Of a DNA stretch of 9,758 bases, positions 1 through 5,347 are shown in pieces. The notes beneath the pieces were generated by a model. The model had not been told where the DNA came from, made no database searches, and saw nothing but the letters and a program-made list of their open reading frames with translations. This DNA is from JALQTD01 sp965657495 (GTDB lineage Bacteria; Bacteroidota; Bacteroidia; Flavobacteriales_D; Sanyastnellaceae). The stretch lies in the NCBI GenBank assembly GCA_965657495.1, contig CBFHPD010000033.1:1-9758 (forward strand), in the 5' to 3' direction. The number at the start of each line of letters is the position of its first letter. Position 1 is the stretch's first letter. A program made the translations under genes and the position numbers.

Positions 1-3000
1 CCGTGCATCCGCAAGCGTTGCCGCCTCCTGAACCGCCCGTCGAACCGTCGGGGCCGTAAGTGCCCACGCCATCAAAGGTGTAGCTGAATTGAACTTGGTC
101 TGCGCCAGCTCCCAATGGGAAAATTTGCGCGTTCATCACACCACTCGGAACCGAAGCTGAAGTCACCTGCATGAACAAGGTGCGCATGTTCGTCGCATCG
201 GGCAAGCCGTTCGGCGTGCCGTTCAACACGTACCATGCACCGCCCGTGATGTCGTTGATCAAGATGTCCTGACCGGACAAGGGGGAAGTCGCATTGAACG
301 CCCCCAACCAGGGCTGATCCGAACTCTCAACCGAGCTGATGGCCGTGTAAGGAGGCGTCGGCGCCCCTTCGATTCCAATGCTCACCCAGCTGTCGTAGGC
401 CAAGCTCGGGAAGAAACCAAAGAACGCAGGGTTCACTCCGTCAGCGGTAGAACCTGAAGCAAAGCCATCGTTGTAAAAGCCCGTCGCCGTATTCAACGCA
501 AGCGGAGCATCGTTGTTGCCAAAGATGGAGCTCAAGAAATCCGTGTCGTTCAACATATCAATGTAGAACCGGTAGGTCGTCATGCCGGAAATGCCATCCA
601 CGGCGTGCTCCTCAACGGTCATCGTGTAGGTCGGTCCGGCAATCACACCGCCTCCATCGCCGCCGCATGAGCAGAAGTCGCATGAACCGTCTTCCTCTGT
701 AGCCGATGCGTCGTAATTGCATGCCGCAGCATCCGTGCAGCCTGCCAATTCAAACTCGTCACAAACACCGTCGCCATCTGCATCATTCAAACAAGTGCCG
801 TCGCAACCATATCCCGTTTCTGCGTAAGTGCAAGAGCCATCCGAATCAGTGGCAGTAGGATCGAAGTTGCACGCATCGGCGTCTTGGCATCCCGCAATCT
901 CGAACCCGTCACAAACACCATCAGCATCCGCATCATTGATGCAGTTGCCATCGCAATCGTAACCCGTTTCGGCGTAAGCGCAGGAACCGTCGTCATTTGT
1001 TGCACCGGCATCATAGTTACAAGCTTCCTCATCCGTGCAGCCGCCCAGTTCGAACTCGTCACAAACCCCATCGCCGTCTCCGTCATTCAAGCAGTTGCCA
1101 TCGCAGTCATAGCCCGATTCAGCGTACGTGCATGAATCGTCAGAATCCGTTGCGTCTGCGTTGAAGTTGCAAGCCATTTCATCTTGGCATCCCGCCACTT
1201 CGAACTCGTCACAAACACCGTCGGCGTCCGCGTCATTCAAGCAGTTGCCATCGCAGTCGTAGCCCGATTCAGCGTACGTGCATGAATCGTCGGAATCCGT
1301 TGCGTCAGCGTTGTAGTTGCAAGCCATTTCATCCTGGCAACCTGCCACCTCGAACTCGTCGCAAATGCCGTCCATGTCGGCATCAGCCAAGCAAGTGCCA
1401 TCGCAGTCGTAGCCGGCATCGGCATACTCACATGAACCGTCATCCTCGGTAGCGTCACCGTTGAAGTTGCAGGCGCTGGAGTCCGTGCAACCCGGTGCTG
1501 CGTAATCACATGAGCCGTCGTCGTAGTCGGCGGAGGCGTCGTAGTTCGAAGCCGTCTCGTCCGTGCAACCGCATGCGTTGCCACTGCCAGAACCACCCGA
1601 TGAGCCGTCTGGGTAGTACGTCCCCACACCATCAAAGGTGTAGCTGAACTGAACTTGGTCCGCACCGGCTCCCAATGGGAAGACCTGCGCGTTCATCACA
1701 CCGCTCGGCACTGAAGCAGCAGTCACCTGCATGAACAAGGTGCGCATGTTCGTCGCATCAGGCAAGCCGTTCGGCGTGCCGTTCAACACGTACCATGCAC
1801 CGCCCGTGATGTCGTTGATCAAGATGTCCTGACCGGACAAGGGGGAAGTCGCATTGAACGAGCCCAACCAAGGCTGCTCTGAGCTTTCCACCGAGCTGAT
1901 GGCCGTGTAAGGAGGCGTCGGGGCGCCTTCAATTCCAATGGTCACCCAGCTGTCGTAGGCCAAACTTGGGAAGAAACCAAAGAACGCCGGGTTCACTCCG
2001 TCAGCGGTAGAACCTGAAGCAAAGCCATCGTTGTAAAAGCCCGTCGCCGTATTCAACGCAAGCGGAGCATCGTTGTTGCCAAAGATGGAGCTCAAGAAAT
2101 CTGTCTCGTCCAACATGTCGATGTAGAACCGGTAAGTCGTCGTGCCAGCGATCCCGTCCACAGCATACTCCTCCACCGTCATCGTGTAAGTCGGTCCGGC
2201 AATCACACCACCGCCATCACCGCCGCAAGAGCAGAAGTCGCATGAGCCGTCTTCTTCTGTAGCCGATGCGTCGTAATTGCATGCCGCAGCATCCGTGCAG
2301 CCTGCCAATTCAAACTCGTCACAAACACCGTCGCCATCTGCATCATTCAAACAAGTGCCGTCGCAATCATATCCCGTTTCTGCATAGGTACATGAGCCAT
2401 CGTCGTCAGTTGCAGAAGCACTGAAGTTGCACGCTGAGCCATCGGTGCAACCTCCCATTTCAAAATCGTCACAAATGCCATCGCTATCTGCATCACTGAT
2501 GCATTCGCCTGCACAGTCGTAACCGGCCTCCGCATAGGAGCAGGTTCCGTTGTCATCGGTGGCAGACGCTTCAAAGTTGCAAGCCGTTTCATCCGTACAA
2601 CCTCCCACCTCAAACTCATCACAAACACCGTCGCCATCCGCATCATTCAAACAGGTGCCGGCACAATCATATCCGTCCTCAGCGAATGTGCATGATTCAT
2701 CTGAATCCGTTGCATTCGCATCGTAGTTGCATGCTCCTTCATCAGTGCAACCAGCGATTTCAAATTCGTCACACACGCCATCGCCGTCCGCATCTGCGAG
2801 GCAATTGCCGTCGCAGTCAAACCCTGCATCAGCGTAAGCGCAAGAACCGTCGTCCTCGGTAGCAGCGCTGTCAAAGTTGCAAGCGGTGTCGTCGATGCAA
2901 CCTGGGGTGCCCGTTGGTTCGTCCCCATCTGCAGAATAGGTGCCCGGTCCATCAAACAAGAAGGACAGCTGAACCTGGTCTGCACCGGCCCCGAGCGGGA

Positions 3001-3571
3001 ACACTTGCGCGTTCAACTGGCCACTGGGCTCGCCCGCACACGTCACCTGCATGCACAGGGTGCGCGAGGTCGTTGGATCCGGAAGTCCGTTGGGTGTGCC
3101 ATTGAGAACGTACCATGCGCCTCCCGTCACATCATTGATCAAGATGTCTTGACCCGACAAAGGAGAAGTCGCGTTGAACGAACCCAACCACGGCTGCCCT
3201 AAACTTTCCACTGAACTGATTGCCGTTGCAGGAGGCGTGGGCGAACCTTCAATACCGATGGTCACCCAGCTGTCGTACTGCAGCGAAGGAAAGAAACCGA
3301 AAAACGCCGCGTTGACTCCGTCAGCGGCCGAACCCGAAGCGAAGCCGTCGTTGTAGAACCCGCTCGGGGTACTCAAGGACAACGGGGCGTCGTTGTTTCC
3401 GAAAATTGAACTCAGGAAATCGGTCTCATCCAACATATCGATATAAAATCGATAGGTCGTGGTTCCAGGCACCCCGTCTGTGGCATGTTCCTCCACAGTG
3501 AGGGTATAATTCTGTCCAAGTGAGAAGATCGCGGTACATAGTCCCGCGAAAAGCAGCAGAAAACGGCTCAT
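1..3571 (-). CDS. Large secreted repetitive protein, three 191-aa domains alternating with six-Cys Asp-rich repeats (C-terminus beyond window)
   Basis: The frame is open from the ATG at 3569-3571 to the window edge (1190 codons, no stop), so the C-terminus is missing. Residues 1-20 form a signal peptide (MSRFLLLFAGLCTAIFSLGQ) with likely cleavage before NYTLTVEE. Domain D1 spans residues 22-212, D2 462-652 and D3 982-1172, with Cys-rich repeat blocks at 224-461 and 668-981 and another repeat beginning at 1188. The repeats carry DADGDGVCD-like acidic loops resembling thrombospondin type 3 or MopE-like metal-binding repeats, so calcium binding is plausible but inferred. Secreted Bacteroidota proteins of this type usually end in a T9SS sorting domain, which would lie outside the window. 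An adhesin or other surface structural role is a guess; no catalytic motif is visible. The frame was checked at each domain copy and stays in register, so no frameshift is evident. Confidence 0.93.
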   Translation of the reverse strand, partial: MSRFLLLFAGLCTAIFSLGQNYTLTVEEHATDGVPGTTTYRFYIDMLDETDFLSSIFGNNDAPLSLSTPSGFYNDGFASGSAADGVNAAFFGFFPSLQYDSWVTIGIEGSPTPPATAISSVESLGQPWLGSFNATSPLSGQDILINDVTGGAWYVLNGTPNGLPDPTTSRTLCMQVTCAGEPSGQLNAQVFPLGAGADQVQLSFLFDGPGTYSADGDEPTGTPGCIDDTACNFDSAATEDDGSCAYADAGFDCDGNCLADADGDGVCDEFEIAGCTDEGACNYDANATDSDESCTFAEDGYDCAGTCLNDADGDGVCDEFEVGGCTDETACNFEASATDDNGTCSYAEAGYDCAGECISDADSDGICDDFEMGGCTDGSACNFSASATDDDGSCTYAETGYDCDGTCLNDADGDGVCDEFELAGCTDAAACNYDASATEEDGSCDFCSCGGDGGGVIAGPTYTMTVEEYAVDGIAGTTTYRFYIDMLDETDFLSSIFGNNDAPLALNTATGFYNDGFASGSTADGVNPAFFGFFPSLAYDSWVTIGIEGAPTPPYTAISSVESSEQPWLGSFNATSPLSGQDILINDITGGAWYVLNGTPNGLPDATNMRTLFMQVTAASVPSGVMNAQVFPLGAGADQVQFSYTFDGVGTYYPDGSSGGSGSGNACGCTDETASNYDASADYDDGSCDYAAPGCTDSSACNFNGDATEDDGSCEYADAGYDCDGTCLADADMDGICDEFEVAGCQDEMACNYNADATDSDDSCTYAESGYDCDGNCLNDADADGVCDEFEVAGCQDEMACNFNADATDSDDSCTYAESGYDCDGNCLNDGDGDGVCDEFELGGCTDEEACNYDAGATNDDGSCAYAETGYDCDGNCINDADADGVCDGFEIAGCQDADACNFDPTATDSDGSCTYAETGYGCDGTCLNDADGDGVCDEFELAGCTDAAACNYDASATEEDGSCDFCSCGGDGGGVIAGPTYTMTVEEHAVDGISGMTTYRFYIDMLNDTDFLSSIFGNNDAPLALNTATGFYNDGFASGSTADGVNPAFFGFFPSLAYDSWVSIGIEGAPTPPYTAISSVESSDQPWLGAFNATSPLSGQDILINDITGGAWYVLNGTPNGLPDATNMRTLFMQVTSASVPSGVMNAQIFPLGAGADQVQFSYTFDGVGTYGPDGSTGGSGGGNACGCT
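56..628 (-). repeat. Domain copy D3 (191 aa)
   Basis: This third copy runs from YTMTVEEH to FDGVGTY. The stretch 429-541 is identical to 1989-2101, and 201-300 is identical to 1761-1860, by direct comparison. A Gly/Ser linker (GGSGGG) and a new Cys repeat (GCT) follow at the left edge, so the alternating architecture continues past the window. Confidence 0.88.
632..1570 (-). repeat. Cys-rich repeat block 2: one short unit, five 50-aa units and a terminal unit
   Basis: A short 26-residue unit (1493-1570) lacks the DCDG...DEFE half, and its second cysteine is replaced by serine (TASNYD instead of TACNYD). Full units follow from 1492, 1342, 1192, 1042 and 892 at 150-bp spacing, then a terminal unit from 742 that matches the terminal unit of block 1. 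The units at 1193-1342 and 1043-1192 are close copies, both with GCQDEMACN and DATDSDDSC. Confidence 0.9.
1616..2188 (-). repeat. Domain copy D2 (191 aa)
   Basis: This second copy runs from YTMTVEEY to FDGVGTY and is exactly the same length as D1 and D3. It differs from D3 at about 10 of 191 residues by eye. Its DNA matches the D3 region at an offset of 1560 bp. Confidence 0.88.
2192..2902 (-). repeat. Cys-rich repeat block 1: four 50-aa units plus a variant terminal unit
   Basis: Units begin at 2902, 2752, 2602 and 2452, exactly 150 bp apart, and a terminal unit begins at 2302. Each full unit has six cysteines, in the contexts GC, AC, SC, DC, xC and VC or IC, and an acidic loop of the DADGDGVCDEFE type. 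The terminal unit diverges after DGSC into DFCSCGGDGGGVIAGP and leads straight into D2. The pattern suggests a disulfide-stabilised, metal-binding stalk between the larger domains, which is inferred from composition only. Confidence 0.9.
2936..3508 (-). repeat. Domain copy D1 (191 aa), most diverged copy
   Basis: This first copy of the unnamed domain runs from YTLTVEEH to FDGPGTY. By my count it differs from D2 at about 30 of 191 residues, without indels. Constant segments include TTYRFYIDML, FLSSIFGNNDAPL, GFYNDGFASGS, YDSWVTIGIEG, SGQDILIND and GGAWYVLNGTPNGLPD. Only D1 contains cysteines (protein residues 173 and 178, in LCMQVTCAG). I recognise this kind of sequence from secreted Flavobacteriales proteins but know of no assigned function. 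Confidence 0.85.
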
Positions 3572-3577
3572 GTTGTG

Positions 3578-3608
3578 CTAATTTATGGCATCGTAAATAT
3601 AGCCAAAA
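3578..3608 (-). promoter_or_regulatory. Candidate promoter of the large repeat protein
   Basis: Read on the minus strand, TTTTG (3604-3608) is followed after 18 bp by TAAATTAG (3578-3585), which ends 6 bp before the ATG. The Bacteroidota consensus is TTTG about 17-23 bp upstream of TAnnTTTG. The -33 element matches and the -7 element matches apart from one base. A second candidate, TATATTTA (3594-3601), has poorer spacing to its nearest TTTG. The leader would be very short or absent. Confidence 0.4.
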
Positions 3609-3780
3609 TCCTTCAAAGATTCGACAGCTATACCCAAGAAGCCGACAAATTAGCTCATTTAGCCCGTAAATCAATGGATTACCGAGCAAGAAACGGAGGT
3701 GCAGAATCACTTCCCCGGGAGATTAAACTCCACGCATTCAAAGCATTCTAGCCTGCTAACGCCACTTACGTGTCCGTTGC

Positions 3781-3804
3781 AAAAAAAGTTTCAGGAAAAA
3801 AACT
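3781..3804 (-). terminator. Weak terminator candidate after the RRM gene
   Basis: On the minus strand, an AGTTT/AAACT inverted repeat (5 bp, 8-nt loop, 3787-3804) is followed immediately by a T tract (3781-3786). It lies 20 bp past the RRM stop codon. The stem is short and AT-rich, so this is a weak intrinsic terminator at best. Confidence 0.3.
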
Positions 3805-3824
3805 AGCCGAGCGTGAATTCGACC

Positions 3825-4349
3825 TCATTCGTCGTCCAAATCACCCAACCAATCGTTGTACTTGGGCCGATCTTTCCCCTTCAGACGTGGCTGCCGCGGA
3901 CCGTCTGCCCACATGTCGCGTTCTTTGCGCTTCGGTGTGGTTTTTTTCTTCGGCGCCGGTTTGTTGGCAGGCACGGATGAGGGATCGGGCGCATCTGGCG
4001 TGCGCTCCCCTGGCCGGCGGCTGAAATCGCGTCCACCGCCACCGGCAGGACGCCCTCCAACTGACGACCGGTCGCCTCCGCGACCCCGGGAATCACCAGC
4101 CGGTCGCGGGCGCTCTTCCGCCTCCTTCACGACCATGGGAAACCGCATGAACTCCTTGCCGTTCAATTCGGCGAGGGCCTTTTCCGCAGCTCCTTTGTCC
4201 CGCATTTGGACAAACCCAAAACATTTCGATTGACCGGTATCCCGGTCCGTAACCACACGGGCATAGGCCACTTCACCGTATTGAGAGAACAACTCCACCA
4301 AGTGCTCATCTTGCACATCGCGGTTGAGTTTGGCAACAAATAGCTTCAT
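3825..4349 (-). CDS. Single-RRM RNA-binding protein with a charged Gly/Arg-rich tail
   Basis: This 174-aa protein starts with an RRM domain (residues 1-78). RNP2 is LFVAKL (3-8) and RNP1 is KCFGFVQM (42-49). RNP1 fits the consensus except for Cys at the usual Gly position and Met at its last position. Residues 80-130 are Arg/Gly/Pro-rich with GRGG and GGRP runs, like disordered RNA-contacting tails. The rest is Lys-rich (KKKTTPKRK) and ends in an acidic patch (LGDLDDE). Bacterial RRM proteins of this layout bind single-stranded RNA and are common in Bacteroidota and cyanobacteria, where some respond to cold; the target here is unknown. It lies 146 bp downstream of the AIM24-family gene on the same strand and may have its own promoter (a TACTTTCG element at 4440-4447 is a weak possibility). 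No Shine-Dalgarno is visible before the ATG. Confidence 0.9.
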   Translation of the reverse strand: MKLFVAKLNRDVQDEHLVELFSQYGEVAYARVVTDRDTGQSKCFGFVQMRDKGAAEKALAELNGKEFMRFPMVVKEAEERPRPAGDSRGRGGDRSSVGGRPAGGGGRDFSRRPGERTPDAPDPSSVPANKPAPKKKTTPKRKERDMWADGPRQPRLKGKDRPKYNDWLGDLDDE

Positions 4350-4495
4350 TCGGATTCAGTAGCTGGGATTCAAAAACGTGCAATGTTGAGCACGAAGGAT
4401 TTGAGTTTGAACAAATTGGCCTCTTTGGCTTTGCGAGAACGAAAGTACGTCACGCGCACCAACTTCCACTACGACGCAAGTAAAATTCGAGCGGA

Positions 4496-5290
4496 TCACC
4501 AATTATCCCCATCCACCAATCGGCCGAGCCCGCCCAAAACCGAGCCCTCCCCTTTCGACGTGCCGCCCGCCTTGGGCGCATGCGCCAGGATGCGATCCGC
4601 CAACCGCGAGAACGGCAGCGATTGCAACCACACCGTTCCGGTTCCTCGCAACGTGGCCAAAAACAAGCCTTCCCCACCGAACAGCATGGACTTCAATCCG
4701 CCCGCCCGCTCAATCGAGTAATCGATGTTCCCGGAGAACGCCACGATGCAACCGGTGTCGATGCGCAGCGATTCCCCGTTCAACTCCTTTTGGACAATTG
4801 TGCCCCCCGCGTGCAAGAACGCCAAGCCATCGCCCCGGAGCTTCTGCAAGATGAACCCCTCTCCACCAAAAAACCCAGCTCCGATGCGCTTGTTGAACGT
4901 CACCGTCACCTCCGTACCCCGCGCCGCGCAGAGGAACGCGTCCTTTTGGCAGGTGATTCCGCCGCCCACTTGCTGCAAATCCACCGGCATGATTTTCCCG
5001 GGATACGGCGCCGCGAAGGCCACCCGCCGGCGCGATGTGCCCTCGTTCGTGAAGTGGGTCATGAAGAGCGACTCCCCCGTCAACAGCCGCTTGCCCACGC
5101 CGAGGAGGCCGTTAAAGAATCCCCCCGACGGTTTCGAGCCATCCCCCATCCGGGCTTCGAACTGAATCCCGTCCTCCATCCAGTTCATCGCCCCGGCTTC
5201 CGCGATGACGGTTTCACTCGGGTCGAGGATGACTTCGACGGTCTGCATGTCGTCACCATATAAGGTGTACTCGATTTCGTGGCTTTGCAT
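4496..5290 (-). CDS. AIM24 / TIGR00266 family protein
   Basis: This 264-aa protein has the hallmarks of the AIM24 (DUF124, TIGR00266) family: an N-terminal MQSHEIEYTLYGDDMQ strand region, AEAGAMNWMEDGI (residues 30-42), a Gly-rich LLTGESLFMTHF segment (69-80), and two related motifs, GGEGFILQKLRGDG (142-155) and GGEGLFLATLRGTG (205-218). The last pair reflects the internal pseudo-repeat of this beta-rich fold. The eukaryotic relative is a mitochondrial protein affecting inner-membrane organisation; bacterial members have no firmly established function. There is no signal peptide or membrane segment, so it is probably cytoplasmic. The length is typical for the family. The start is the ATG at 5288-5290, preceded by TAAATTCG, and the gene is divergent from the prolyl oligopeptidase gene across 57 bp. 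Confidence 0.92.
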   Translation of the reverse strand: MQSHEIEYTLYGDDMQTVEVILDPSETVIAEAGAMNWMEDGIQFEARMGDGSKPSGGFFNGLLGVGKRLLTGESLFMTHFTNEGTSRRRVAFAAPYPGKIMPVDLQQVGGGITCQKDAFLCAARGTEVTVTFNKRIGAGFFGGEGFILQKLRGDGLAFLHAGGTIVQKELNGESLRIDTGCIVAFSGNIDYSIERAGGLKSMLFGGEGLFLATLRGTGTVWLQSLPFSRLADRILAHAPKAGGTSKGEGSVLGGLGRLVDGDNW

Positions 5291-5294
5291 GGAA

Positions 5295-5302
5295 CGAATT
5301 TA
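5295..5302 (-). promoter_or_regulatory. Possible -7 element of the AIM24-family gene
   Basis: On the minus strand, TAAATTCG ends 4 bp before the ATG and differs from TAnnTTTG at one position. No TTTG lies at the expected -33 distance, so the support is only the element itself and its position, which resembles those at neighbouring starts. Confidence 0.25.
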
Positions 5303-5313
5303 GGCCAAATCCA

Positions 5314-5342
5314 ATTGCCCCCTCCCGGGGTGCCGTAATTTG
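5314..5342 (+). promoter_or_regulatory. Candidate promoter of the prolyl oligopeptidase gene
   Basis: ATTG (5314-5317), 18 bp, then TAATTTG (5336-5342), ending 5 bp before the ATG at 5348. This is one base short of the Bacteroidota -7 consensus TAnnTTTG, with a three-of-four match to the -33 TTTG. Transcription from it would start at or very near the start codon. Confidence 0.4.
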
Positions 5343-5347
5343 GCCCC

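Larger units (their letters stand above)
3572..3824. other. 253-bp intergenic region between the RRM gene and the large repeat protein
   Basis: Both flanking genes are on the minus strand, so this region holds the 3' end of the RRM transcript and the promoter of the repeat-protein gene. I see no convincing gene in it. It is clearly more AT-rich than the coding regions, with A/T tracts near 3780-3803. Short frames across it overlap the repeat gene's signal peptide in another frame and look spurious. Confidence 0.6.

Noticed and set aside
632..2902. Regular 150-bp repeats as a possible CRISPR or non-coding satellite array
   Set aside because: The period is a multiple of three, one frame is open throughout on the minus strand, and variation is concentrated at synonymous or conservative codon positions, so this is coding repetition.
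787..2985. Met/Thr-rich frames of 99-142 codons on the minus strand (787-1086, 1237-1665, 2347-2646, 2647-2985)
   Set aside because: They are out-of-frame readings of the repeat units; the true frame is open across all of them with a signal peptide and a consistent repeat structure.
3426..3710. 94-codon minus-strand frame spanning the upstream region of the large repeat protein
   Set aside because: It overlaps the signal peptide and first domain in another frame and shows no recognisable motif.
3572..3824. Possible small RNA or riboswitch in the 253-bp gap
   Set aside because: Apart from a weak AT-rich hairpin near 3781-3804 I see no conserved structure or known motif.
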